DNA from: Leptospira fluminis
GTDB lineage: Bacteria; Spirochaetota; Leptospiria; Leptospirales; Leptospiraceae
Direction of reading: 5' to 3'
DNA: 64,000 nucleotides
Assembly (NCBI RefSeq): GCF_004771275.1
Contig: NZ_RQEV01000002.1
Location: 117,892 to 181,891 of the forward strand
Made by a program: the position numbers and the translations under genes. Below, in pieces: positions 16,414 through 25,670 of the stretch. Numbering within the stretch: the first letter of the stretch is position 1; every line of letters starts with the position of its first letter. The notes under the pieces were generated by a model. That model was not told where the DNA came from. It searched no databases and was given only the letters and a program-made list of their open reading frames with translations.

Positions 16414-19400
16414 CTATTTCTTCTTCCTCGTCGTAAACGAATGCTGGATCACCATTCTAGGATCACGATACCGGTAACGAACGTAACTCCCATCCGAATC
16501 CGAATAATAACCGTTGTTCAAATTCCCAAACGGATCTTGAATGATAAAGCCATATTTGTCATATCCTATGATATCAAACATGTGCTCCAGCCCCGCAAAA
16601 GTCCCTCCTACGTTCACAACCTTACCCTTCCGAAGTTCGCTTATGATATATTTGTAAAGTTCGGTCGTTTTACTGGAGTTTACTATTGCTTCGCGATATT
16701 CGGCAAGTCTTGCTTTATAGCGTTCATCATTTGCCCCATCAAAGTAATTCACATCCGGCTTTTCTGCGACTGATTCCGTATTAATCTCAAAGGCCGAATC
16801 AAGTTCAAACCCTCTCTTATTCAGCACTTTCATTCTTTCCTCATACGTTAATCCTGATGGTTTCACACCGTAAATCTTACTCCCGTCTTCCAAAGTACGA
16901 ACCACAGTCTTACCATAATCTGCCAAATCCCGAGCTATCATCACTTCCATTCGCCCGTATTTCTTCACTTCTTCGGGTGTCATCTTAAATCCCTGGGATT
17001 GTAGGTCCGTTGCAAGCGTACTTGAATTACAAATCTGTGTATCGAATACCGGTTTCGGATCGAATATACTCCCAGGACCGTCGTGTACTTTATTCTTTAC
17101 GATCTTAGTTCCATTCTTGTTCGTATTCTCGACTGTCTCTCCTTGATAATTCGCTCCCAGTTGAGAATGGTTTGGTCTGTCGATTAAAAGCACACCTCCA
17201 TCCGTCTCTATCATGCGACTCGGAACGTCTGAGCTTGAATAATTCCCCTGCCCATCAGGAATCACAAATTTAAAGGATTTATTTCCATTAGCATCTGCTG
17301 TTAAAGGTACTTCTATTCCATGTTTCTTTAAGCCGACACGCGCCTCGTCTCGATAAAACTGGGGATTCTCTTCGAATGTAGGTAAGTTCCCGTAGATCTT
17401 GTCCCTACCCGTTATCTGTTCGAGCCTCTCGTTGTATTTCTTAATCTCTTTATAATACTTCCCTAAGTTCCCTCCCTCCTGCAATTGGACTGCTTCTACT
17501 TTACCTCCCTTTGTTTCCCGGAAGGTAAGTGTATCCTTCTTGCCATACTGATTCTCTTCTGAGACGTATCCCAATTCTCTTCTTTGGATGATTTTGCCTT
17601 TTGCGTCCTTCTTCTCCGGAGTAATTTCTTCTCGATTCCAAGTCTTGCCTTCAAACGTAAACGACTCTCGCGCAAGTAGCTTTTCCATTTTCTCTTTGGG
17701 TGTTAGATTCGGATCTTTCAGGATTGCTTGGGTCGTCTCGTCGTAGTTATGTACCACCACAGGCTCATCCCCAACGAATACAAAGTAGCTATGGTTCTTC
17801 TCCACTTCCAGATTGTATACTTTCTCAGGCTTCCGAATCTCCTGGATCTCTCTGATTTGGAGAGTTCCTTCCTTCTCTTCTTTCCAATTGGAACTGAGTT
17901 CTTCGTTGATCCAAGACCTGTCTCCGAAAGATGCCGCGATCACTGGGATGTTTGCAAGTCTTCTCTTCAACTTCGCATTCTGTAGGCTTCTTCTAGTGAT
18001 GCTTCTGTCACCCGGTTTTAAGTCCTCAACCTTCGCCCAGATCGTACCCTGGACGCCGGATTCTTTCGTTCTGGATCCTGGATTTAGTATTCCAAACGGG
18101 TGGTTCCAGGTAGAACCTAAGTAAGAGCCGTTTTCATACTTTAACTTGTGGATACTCATCACGTTGTGGACAAAAGTCTCCGTGATCTTCTTGATCTCGA
18201 TTTCCCCTGTTTCTTCGTTAAGCGAATACACTTCTTCTCCCACTTTCAAGGACTGGATAGACCTTCTGCCTTTCGGAGTCCAAACTCCTGTTTCCGCCTC
18301 AAAGCACGTCTTCGTTCGAAACGTATTCTCCGCAGTGTCCACTGCACTCAAGCCCGTGTTCGCACCACCGAAGGCAAGTAGCACGTCACCCAGGACCCGG
18401 TTCGTCAACTTCTGCCATGTCTCTGTAGCAGAAGGTTCGAATTCGATCTTGACTCCCAGTCGATCCCCTGCTGTCTTCAATTGCAGTTTGAACAAATCTC
18501 TTTTCTCTTGGGTATCTAGTTTGGCTTTGCGGGATTCAAAGAGTTCGTTGATCTTGTTTGTACCTTCCGGATCTCGAAGAAGCGCACTGAATTCCGATTT
18601 GGAAAGCACTCCCATCTCCACGAGTAGTCTTCCAGTCATCTCCGCTACTACGCTCGTTCCTTTCTGAGAGTTCTCGATCGCATGTTCTTGGATGAATGCC
18701 AAGTTCAGATCGTTTTGGAAGTTGATGTTCCCTTCTAATTTCTCGAATCTTCCTGTTGCAGTATTATAATTTACCGATGCGACCGTAGATCCTTTAAACT
18801 GACCGCTGAAGTTCAGTCTTCCGTCTGTGGAGTAGTTCAGTGTAAATCCGTGGCCTCTCAGGTTCGGGGGAAGTCTTCCGTCTCCGTAGTTGTAGTATCC
18901 ACCTATGCTGCCGCTTCCGTCCTTACTCACGCTCGCTGTGAGTCCTCCGTGGTGCTTCGCCCCCGGATCCTTTCCGAACAGATCCACTCCTCCGCTGACG
19001 GACGCGTTCCCGCTATTCGCGTTGTAATTCACTCCTGCAAAGCCAAGTCCTTCACCGTTCGCTCCTTTGAAGTTGTAGTTCACGTTTACGTCTACGCCAC
19101 TTCCCGGAGCAAAACTCAATCCTGCGTTTAACGGAAGGCGATCTGTAGCGAATGCGAATCCTCCTCCCCAGCCCCCTGCTTGCGCATCTTCTCCGAGTAG
19201 AATGTCTTTGTTTTGGTGAGGTGTCCAGCTCACGAATCCTGTCATCGGGAGGTTCGAGCCCATTGTCACTGTGCTGATGATTCCGTTCAACAGTCCTGCG
19301 ACCGCTCCGTTCGTTCCTCCTAACTCATCTCCGATCCACGTCTGTCCGACGGTACTCACCGCTCCTGCGATCAGTTGGCCGTTCGTTAACTGAAGTCTCG

Positions 19401-22400
19401 CCATGTTCCCGCCCACTTCGAACAGATCCCGGCTCACTGCGATCGTCCTAAGCCAAGATGTATCTTTTGCTACCTGGGTCGCTGTCTCGGCTGTCGTCGC
19501 GATCTCTTCTCCAGCTTGTACAACCTTCGCGTCGTTTGCGACCTCGGCGGTTACGCTCGTGATCGTCTCGCTTCCTCCTCCTTCTGTAAGTACCGTAAAC
19601 GCCACCGCTGCTGCGAATTCGATTCCTTGTTGGATGTCTAACAGTCTTTGTTTTCTTGCCTGTTTCTTCGCTTCCTTTTGGTCGAAGTAGTATTTGAGAG
19701 CTGCCGCAACTCCCTGTTGTTCCGCCGGATTACCGTTCGGATCTAGGAGCTTGCTCAAAAAATCGAATACAACATTTCGTTCTTGTTGCTTCCACCAATA
19801 CTTGTCCATAGATCCTTGGTGGGCCTGAGCTTCCAGGGTGGCTCCGGTAAAGGAATTCGACCAACCTAACGTTTGTTGGTAAAAATCCTTGGCCTGAGAT
19901 TTCGAAAAGAATCCCATCGATCTACCGATATCCACCATGGATAACAGAACTCCACGAAACGCCTTTGCTTCCATGATCGAAAAGCCGCCCTTAAAAACCT
20001 GCCGATCCAAGTAAGAGCTCGGGAGGATCGGCAAGACAGTGGTCAGCACGTCTTCCGTAAAATGCAGTTTGTTCAATTCCGCCTTCGCCTGTTGTCTCCC
20101 CACCATTTCCGCAACTGCATTCGCGATATTCTGCACGGATTGAGGATCCATCCCTTGCCGGGTACCGTACGCGACGGTCGCCTCCCGGATCAGTTGGAGT
20201 TGAGCGCTCTGCCACTGCTTGATCGCGGTTTTGTCATATACCATCTTCAGGTCGTCGATCGTGGACCGGAGATCCCGGTCGAATTTCTGTTCCTCTCTTG
20301 CGGAAATCAAATGCCCTTGCTGCAACCCATGACTACCGAATTTCAACAGGCCTCCGTACAACTCTCCTCCTATCCCGTTCAGAGAAGCGTCGAAGGCGCG
20401 GAACATCCCCTGCATCCGAGACAAGGACAAAAGATTCCCTCTCATCCCCAATTCTTCCTTGGCGTCCTTCATGCGGAAAAAAGAAGTCACAGCCTGGCTC
20501 ACGATCACGATCTGTTCCGGAGTCGCATTCTCCGATTTCAGGATCTCCGTCGCGATAAAACCGTATGTCGCATAACGATCATCTTTCCATTGGCGGATGG
20601 CGCGTAGGTCGTCCGCATGAGTCAGACCCACCCCGGACCGGAACGCAAGATCGACGGAAGTCCCCAAGATCGGAATCGATTTTAAAAACGAATCTACCTT
20701 GTTCAAGAAACCCAAATGATTCTCCGCCTTCTTGTACGCCTGTTGGTCCATATACATCCCGGCCGCAAAAGCCGCCTCGTCCGGAGTGAGATGGAAGGTG
20801 TTCGCGAGAGCGGTGGCCACCATCCCGTTCACCAGATTATGGGTTTCCTTCTTGATAAAATCCTGAACGCCACCCTTGTGCAAAACCATCATGTCTATAG
20901 CGTCCGCTATGAAGTTTGCGGACTGCGCCTGAGCGCTCGCGCTATTCCCGGCCGCTTGGAGGTTGTAATTGTTCGCGGTTTCCAAAGCGTTCAACTTGGA
21001 TAAAATCGCTCCCGAATACGCGCTGTTCGCAAAGAAATTGCTCATGCTCGCAAAACTACGGCTGATAAACGAAGAAAGAACGTCCCCTTCGTGGTGATCC
21101 GGATTTGCATCGAAAAGATTCCCGAAACTGTTGGCCCCTCCGCCGAGAGAAAAAACCGGAGCGTTGATCGTGACATGCTGGGTCGCCGTACCGAAGCAGT
21201 AAGATCCCGCGTCCATCGCGTTCCCGTTACAACCCGGACTCGAAGCGGAAGCGGAACCCGTATAGACCGACTCGTCCATGGAGATGGAATCCGTGCTCTT
21301 GTCGTAGCTCACATTCGAATATTTGAATCTAGTATACTGGTTGCAGGAATCCATCTTCTCCCCGCAAACGCTCTGGATAAAAGCGCCCAACTCCGTCGCG
21401 GCCCCTCCGTTACATTTCGTAGGATCCACGCCGCAGGAAGTGCAGGAACCCCCGCTGCAAGAAACGAAAAACCCCCGCTCGTCCGTAAGATACGTGTGAC
21501 CGTCCACATCCTTTGTGGACAACTTCCCGTGATCCTTCAAAAGATCCGCCTCACCGTTCTGTGTAAACGACCTCTCCGACCGCAAGGAAGCCGCAAGATC
21601 CTGCATATAACTCGCCCTCGCATTCACGATCGCGTTGTTCGTGGAGGAAAGAAGGGACAGATTCCCCATCCCTGTCGCAGCGCTCCCGAACTCCCCGGAA
21701 AACTTGGAAAGAAGGTCGAAATTCGGAAGACCGTGCCCCGGATCGATCCCGTCCAAGACGGAGTTCTTACCCGCAAACGGATTCTCCGACGAGTTAAACT
21801 CTCTCGGAATGGAGGAAAGCTCCGCGCCGGAAGACCCGAAATTCAAACGGGCAAACAATTCCCTCGCCACCAAATTCGCGTCCGTTTGCCCTTGGGAATT
21901 TTGAAGTTTGGAATTCGCAGCCGCAAACTCACCGTTCACCTTCGTTTGTAGATCGTTCATCTGGGAGAGCCAAGACAACTCGCTCTTCTGAAGGACCAGT
22001 AAGGAAGAAGAATATTGGGACTGCGCCTGGGACAACAATCCCGCCTCCGTCTGCTGCCAGGTGGAATACTGGAATTGAAAATTGCTCACCTGAGCCGACC
22101 AATTCAGGATCGCAGGAACCGCATTGTTCTGCCAGTTGGTCGCAAACTGGTTGAGTTGGTTCAAAGCCGCCTGCCAAGTCACCGCGTTCCCGTGACCGTT
22201 CAGATCGGAAGTATGATAGTTCAGAAAGATCCCGATGGAATCCTCCTGCATCGTAGTGTTGGACAAAACGGGCCCCCAAGGGGTCACCCCGGCTTGGTCT
22301 TCCGTATAATTGTAGAAGTTATTCCCGTAAGGACTCCCGATCGTGGGATTGTTCTGGAAGAATTGGTTCGCACCGCCGATCGCAGGGACTTTACCTGCAG

Positions 22401-24432
22401 GATCAAAGAAACAACCCAACCAGTCGTGACAATATGCCGGGTCCATGTTCCAGTTGTTGGGACCGCCTTCCGTGATCATGTAGCTGTTCCCCACATAACT
22501 ACGATCGTTAAACGCAACAAGATCCGTCCCTTGCTTACTCACCGCATCCACGATCACACCCGGAGCGATCCCCGAGATGGCCTGCCCCAAACAACCCTCG
22601 TTGAAGTCGTTCGAATTGTAGGAATCCCCTGAGACCGTGGGAGTCGTCGAGCAGACACTACTCGTACCCGCGGAGTACGCGCTCATCAGCCAATTCTGAA
22701 AATCCGTCCCGCTGATCTTGCCGGAAAGAAAATCCACGATCTCCCAAGCCAGACCCACAAGACCCGTCCTCCGGGAAAGATCGTCCTTTGCGCTCAAAAA
22801 ATCATCGGTCGTGATGTACAAACTCGAACTACTGTGAGAAGGCTTGATGGAATGGTTGAATGGATCAAAACCCAAACCCAAGGACTGGCTCCCCCCGATC
22901 CCGGCCCCGCCGTACAGGACCGAGTTCAACTGAGTATTAAAAATCCCTTGCTCTCTTGCAAAAAAAGAGGACATCGCATTCGAAGCATACACCAAAGACG
23001 CCTCGAAGGATTGGATCCGGCAAGAGTCCGGAACACCGTTCGTGGACGGACAGACAACGCAATTCGGATCCCCACTCGGACAGGAAGACGCAACATACAA
23101 ACCCGTAGGCGCGGAAGGATCCGACAGATCCACCACCGCGGAATAACAGGAATGGCCCGCCGGACAAGAGGAGCCAGATAGAAACTTAGAAGAGGTAACA
23201 TCAAACTGACCTTGGCTACAAACACTACCTACGTTTACGCAGGACTGGGGGTAATTCACTAACTGACCGGAAGTTGCGTCAAAGATCCCGAAAGAAGTCA
23301 ACCCTTGCGTGATCGCGGACTCGATATTGTTGATCACATTTTGGAAAGCCTTCCCGTCCGCGTTCAAGGACGTCCGGACGGAAAAATTCTTGGAAGGATT
23401 CGAGGAACAATCCCCTCCACTCGGACAAACCGCGGAGAGATACTGCTGGGTGGAAGAATCGTATCGAAGGGAAATGCAAACGTCCCCGGACGCACACGAG
23501 GAAGAAAATTGCCTCGAAGACACGTCGTACAGAAAATCCGAACAAACGTCTCCGGAAGGACAAGCCGGAGAAGAAACAAAAGCCCCCGCCTTGGAATCAA
23601 AGAGAACGTTTGCGGTATTCCAAAAAAGATCCGTACCGTTCAGGAATTGCTGGTACCCGTCCATGGTCTGCTTCACCTGATCCTTAACGCTGGATTCGTA
23701 GGAAAGGATCTGTTGCATGTACGCCTGGTACTTCGCTTCCGTGGAATTCACCTGGTTCAAAAGATTCGCATAATCCTGGTTCAGTGCCAGAAGAGCCTGT
23801 TGGTAATTCAACAAACCGTTCTGCACGTTCGCCTGGAACTGAGCGGACCAGTTCTGCTCCAACTGCTGCAAAGAATTCTGAGAGCCGGACAAAAACGGAT
23901 TCGAAAGAGGATTGGAACCTAAGTTCAAGGGACTCCCCGAAAGGAAATCCTGGAATTCCTTCGAAAAAGAATTTTCCATCGAGGCCAACTGAGCTTGGCC
24001 CGCGCCGAAATTGCTCGACAAAAAATGATCTCTGTTCAGTTGGATGGACACTTCGGCATCCGCCTGCCATTGCGTCAAAAGAGACGAGGCCTGACTCTCC
24101 AAAGCGTCGTACACATAATTCCGATAATCCTGAACGCTCTGAAAACTGTCCTGGGAGTGAATGCTCGAAACCTTTGCGTTGATCTCCGCCTGAACCTGGG
24201 CTTCCCATTCCGCCTGCAAAACCCCGAAACCTTGCAGAACCAAACCGTCCCAACCCGCTACGGAATGCTGGTTGTTCGCGACGGAATACGAACCTTGCAG
24301 TTGCTTCTGCCACAGGGACCAATCATACGATTGAGGATTCAAAGAGGGAACATTCGCCGGTTGGCCGGAAAGAGGGGAAAAAACACAAAAGAAGAAAAAC
24401 CAAGCTCCAACACGCAAAAAAGAACGAAACAT
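16414..24432 (-). CDS. Giant exported polymorphic-toxin-like protein (Leptospira 'longest'/TIGR04388-like) with Hint and C39-like peptidase tail
   Basis: ATG 24432 is chosen because GGAGGG lies nine bases upstream and the product then starts with a clean signal peptide (FRSFLRVGAWFFFFCVF...SGQPANVPS); the frame is open 23 codons further. It has 2672 residues. Residues 20-900 are rich in Gln, Ser and Asn, with coiled-coil-like stretches and Cys-Pro-x-Gly pairs, consistent with an exported fibre. Residues 900-1580 are helical. From about 1585 the protein matches the orphan cassettes: polybasic KKQARKQR, Ala-rich helix and Gly/Asn-rich beta repeats. A Hint domain spans Cys2043 (TCFEAETG) to Asn2229 (VVVHNY). 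The C39-like tail has Cys2468 (DTQICNSS), His2617 (GLEHMFDIIGYD) and Asp2633 (IIQDPFG). The likely model is an exported protein that releases a peptidase by Hint cleavage. The secretion route is unknown. Confidence 0.82.
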   Translation of the reverse strand: MFRSFLRVGAWFFFFCVFSPLSGQPANVPSLNPQSYDWSLWQKQLQGSYSVANNQHSVAGWDGLVLQGFGVLQAEWEAQVQAEINAKVSSIHSQDSFQSVQDYRNYVYDALESQASSLLTQWQADAEVSIQLNRDHFLSSNFGAGQAQLASMENSFSKEFQDFLSGSPLNLGSNPLSNPFLSGSQNSLQQLEQNWSAQFQANVQNGLLNYQQALLALNQDYANLLNQVNSTEAKYQAYMQQILSYESSVKDQVKQTMDGYQQFLNGTDLFWNTANVLFDSKAGAFVSSPACPSGDVCSDFLYDVSSRQFSSSCASGDVCISLRYDSSTQQYLSAVCPSGGDCSSNPSKNFSVRTSLNADGKAFQNVINNIESAITQGLTSFGIFDATSGQLVNYPQSCVNVGSVCSQGQFDVTSSKFLSGSSCPAGHSCYSAVVDLSDPSAPTGLYVASSCPSGDPNCVVCPSTNGVPDSCRIQSFEASLVYASNAMSSFFAREQGIFNTQLNSVLYGGAGIGGSQSLGLGFDPFNHSIKPSHSSSSLYITTDDFLSAKDDLSRRTGLVGLAWEIVDFLSGKISGTDFQNWLMSAYSAGTSSVCSTTPTVSGDSYNSNDFNEGCLGQAISGIAPGVIVDAVSKQGTDLVAFNDRSYVGNSYMITEGGPNNWNMDPAYCHDWLGCFFDPAGKVPAIGGANQFFQNNPTIGSPYGNNFYNYTEDQAGVTPWGPVLSNTTMQEDSIGIFLNYHTSDLNGHGNAVTWQAALNQLNQFATNWQNNAVPAILNWSAQVSNFQFQYSTWQQTEAGLLSQAQSQYSSSLLVLQKSELSWLSQMNDLQTKVNGEFAAANSKLQNSQGQTDANLVARELFARLNFGSSGAELSSIPREFNSSENPFAGKNSVLDGIDPGHGLPNFDLLSKFSGEFGSAATGMGNLSLLSSTNNAIVNARASYMQDLAASLRSERSFTQNGEADLLKDHGKLSTKDVDGHTYLTDERGFFVSCSGGSCTSCGVDPTKCNGGAATELGAFIQSVCGEKMDSCNQYTRFKYSNVSYDKSTDSISMDESVYTGSASASSPGCNGNAMDAGSYCFGTATQHVTINAPVFSLGGGANSFGNLFDANPDHHEGDVLSSFISRSFASMSNFFANSAYSGAILSKLNALETANNYNLQAAGNSASAQAQSANFIADAIDMMVLHKGGVQDFIKKETHNLVNGMVATALANTFHLTPDEAAFAAGMYMDQQAYKKAENHLGFLNKVDSFLKSIPILGTSVDLAFRSGVGLTHADDLRAIRQWKDDRYATYGFIATEILKSENATPEQIVIVSQAVTSFFRMKDAKEELGMRGNLLSLSRMQGMFRAFDASLNGIGGELYGGLLKFGSHGLQQGHLISAREEQKFDRDLRSTIDDLKMVYDKTAIKQWQSAQLQLIREATVAYGTRQGMDPQSVQNIANAVAEMVGRQQAKAELNKLHFTEDVLTTVLPILPSSYLDRQVFKGGFSIMEAKAFRGVLLSMVDIGRSMGFFSKSQAKDFYQQTLGWSNSFTGATLEAQAHQGSMDKYWWKQQERNVVFDFLSKLLDPNGNPAEQQGVAAALKYYFDQKEAKKQARKQRLLDIQQGIEFAAAVAFTVLTEGGGSETITSVTAEVANDAKVVQAGEEIATTAETATQVAKDTSWLRTIAVSRDLFEVGGNMARLQLTNGQLIAGAVSTVGQTWIGDELGGTNGAVAGLLNGIISTVTMGSNLPMTGFVSWTPHQNKDILLGEDAQAGGWGGGFAFATDRLPLNAGLSFAPGSGVDVNVNYNFKGANGEGLGFAGVNYNANSGNASVSGGVDLFGKDPGAKHHGGLTASVSKDGSGSIGGYYNYGDGRLPPNLRGHGFTLNYSTDGRLNFSGQFKGSTVASVNYNTATGRFEKLEGNINFQNDLNLAFIQEHAIENSQKGTSVVAEMTGRLLVEMGVLSKSEFSALLRDPEGTNKINELFESRKAKLDTQEKRDLFKLQLKTAGDRLGVKIEFEPSATETWQKLTNRVLGDVLLAFGGANTGLSAVDTAENTFRTKTCFEAETGVWTPKGRRSIQSLKVGEEVYSLNEETGEIEIKKITETFVHNVMSIHKLKYENGSYLGSTWNHPFGILNPGSRTKESGVQGTIWAKVEDLKPGDRSITRRSLQNAKLKRRLANIPVIAASFGDRSWINEELSSNWKEEKEGTLQIREIQEIRKPEKVYNLEVEKNHSYFVFVGDEPVVVHNYDETTQAILKDPNLTPKEKMEKLLARESFTFEGKTWNREEITPEKKDAKGKIIQRRELGYVSEENQYGKKDTLTFRETKGGKVEAVQLQEGGNLGKYYKEIKKYNERLEQITGRDKIYGNLPTFEENPQFYRDEARVGLKKHGIEVPLTADANGNKSFKFVIPDGQGNYSSSDVPSRMIETDGGVLLIDRPNHSQLGANYQGETVENTNKNGTKIVKNKVHDGPGSIFDPKPVFDTQICNSSTLATDLQSQGFKMTPEEVKKYGRMEVMIARDLADYGKTVVRTLEDGSKIYGVKPSGLTYEERMKVLNKRGFELDSAFEINTESVAEKPDVNYFDGANDERYKARLAEYREAIVNSSKTTELYKYIISELRKGKVVNVGGTFAGLEHMFDIIGYDKYGFIIQDPFGNLNNGYYSDSDGSYVRYRYRDPRMVIQHSFTTRKKK

Positions 24433-24749
24433 AGGAAAGCACCCTCCATACAAATATCCCATATCGGAATATCCATCCAAACGAGAAACCGACACGAACA
24501 AAAAAGGCCGATCTAACCGAAAAAGAAAAAGGATCGGTCAGGATAAAATATTAAATAACTTAATAAGCGAGCAATAAAAAAACATTGCTGACATACAAAT
24601 TTCACGCGAAAATTCGAGAAAACATGCAGCTTTTCTATCCCTAAAGGGATGCCACCCTGTTCCACCCAAATGCCCGTACCTCGCAAAGCGCTTCCAACTC
24701 ACGAACACATAACGATTGAAAAGAAGGAAGCGGAAGCACGGGGATAATG
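24433..24749. other. Intergenic region upstream of the giant toxin gene
   Basis: About 315 bases without a supported gene. The part at 24539-24600 is very AT-rich (TAAAATATTAAATAACTTAA) and probably holds the promoter for the minus-strand giant gene. The remainder, 24640-24749, shows nothing recognisable. Confidence 0.45.
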
Positions 24750-24779
24750 GATCACCGGCATTTTAGAAAGGCCGGGATC
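24750..24779 (-). terminator. Possible terminator of the TRL lipoprotein operon
   Basis: GATC-A-CCGGC at 24750-24759 pairs with GCCGGGATC at 24771-24779, a nine-base-pair stem with one bulged base, 12 bases past the stop of the minus-strand operon. The trailing T-run is poor, so efficiency is uncertain. Confidence 0.5.
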
Positions 24780-24791
24780 AGTACGCAAGGA

Positions 24792-25670
24792 TCAGAGTGC
24801 TTTTTCCATTTCCTTTAGGATCTCGCACTCCCGAACGGGCCCCTTTCTCAAAGTCTCCGTAGCGCTCCGAGAACCTATGATAAAACCCGGAATGACACCG
24901 ACGAGGCCGATAAATTGACCACCCACATAAGACCCGTACGCGGGGTACAACACGTGATACGCATGGAGCTGAGTTGCCAAGTCGCAACGGTAGCGAAAGT
25001 AACGGATCGCGTCATCGGAGGCACGCGCTTCCGGATAGAAGGTTCCTAAAATCGGAATCATATAGGAAGCGGTATACCAGGATCTGAATTTCCGAAGGGA
25101 AAAGTCTTTTGCGTGACCACCTTCATGGACCGCCGCCGCGGGAAGATCGGAATAGATATGAATCGTGTTCGTATACGGATTGTAGTGGTCCCCGCCGCAG
25201 ATATAAGGAATACCGCAATTGGCAAGAAGGCGTTCCGGAAATGCCAGTTCGAGCACCCAGGTCAACAAGCCGAACGTCCATTTCAATAACGGATTCACGT
25301 TCTTGGACCTCCAAAGTCTCATAAAATCTCCGCCGGGAGAATATTGGTTGAATCGAACTTTCACGTCCTTCAAATTATTGTCTCGGATATATTCCTTCAG
25401 GAATCGTTTGGTTTCTTCTGAGATCCGGTGATTGCTCATCCTTTTGTCACCGATCACGATCTTACTCAAGACCCCGAAGATATTACCCAAAGAATCCAAA
25501 AAATCGACAGGCCTACCTTCTTCGAACTGAGGGTCTTCCTCCGAAAAATAGCTTTCCTCGTTCGGCTCGTACGGCTGCCCTACGGTGTATCTCTTTTCCG
25601 CGGAATACAAACAGTTGATTTCTAGAATCGCGACGAGAAGTAACAAGAGCGGAATTTTTACTCCTTTCAT
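24792..25670 (-). CDS. Lipoprotein with HEGGH zinc-metalloprotease-like motif
   Basis: The start at ATG 25670 overlaps the preceding stop by four bases (ATGA) and gives 292 residues. The N-terminus (KGVKIPLLLLLVAILEINC) ends in a cysteine at position 20 that could be lipidated, though EINC is a loose lipobox. The key feature is LPAAAVHEGGHAKDF, with His182, Glu183 and His186 forming an HExxH zinc site. Further on are EARASDDAIRYFRYR, which may supply the third ligand, and a glycine-rich hydrophobic segment GQFIGLVGVIPGFIIGS near residue 255, possibly membrane-inserting. It is the last gene of the TRL-like lipoprotein operon. A cell-envelope protease or a catalytic-like scaffold is likely. No named family was recognised. 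Confidence 0.65.
   Translation of the reverse strand: MKGVKIPLLLLLVAILEINCLYSAEKRYTVGQPYEPNEESYFSEEDPQFEEGRPVDFLDSLGNIFGVLSKIVIGDKRMSNHRISEETKRFLKEYIRDNNLKDVKVRFNQYSPGGDFMRLWRSKNVNPLLKWTFGLLTWVLELAFPERLLANCGIPYICGGDHYNPYTNTIHIYSDLPAAAVHEGGHAKDFSLRKFRSWYTASYMIPILGTFYPEARASDDAIRYFRYRCDLATQLHAYHVLYPAYGSYVGGQFIGLVGVIPGFIIGSRSATETLRKGPVRECEILKEMEKAL

Noticed and set aside
20062..23922. Long plus-strand open frames opposite the giant toxin gene
   Set aside because: They are rich in Arg, Pro and Ser, have no family motifs or ribosome sites, and simply reflect codon bias of the true minus-strand gene.
24502..24700. CRISPR-like or tandem repeat in the AT-rich region before the giant gene
   Set aside because: The AT-rich words do not repeat at a regular interval and no spacer pattern is present.
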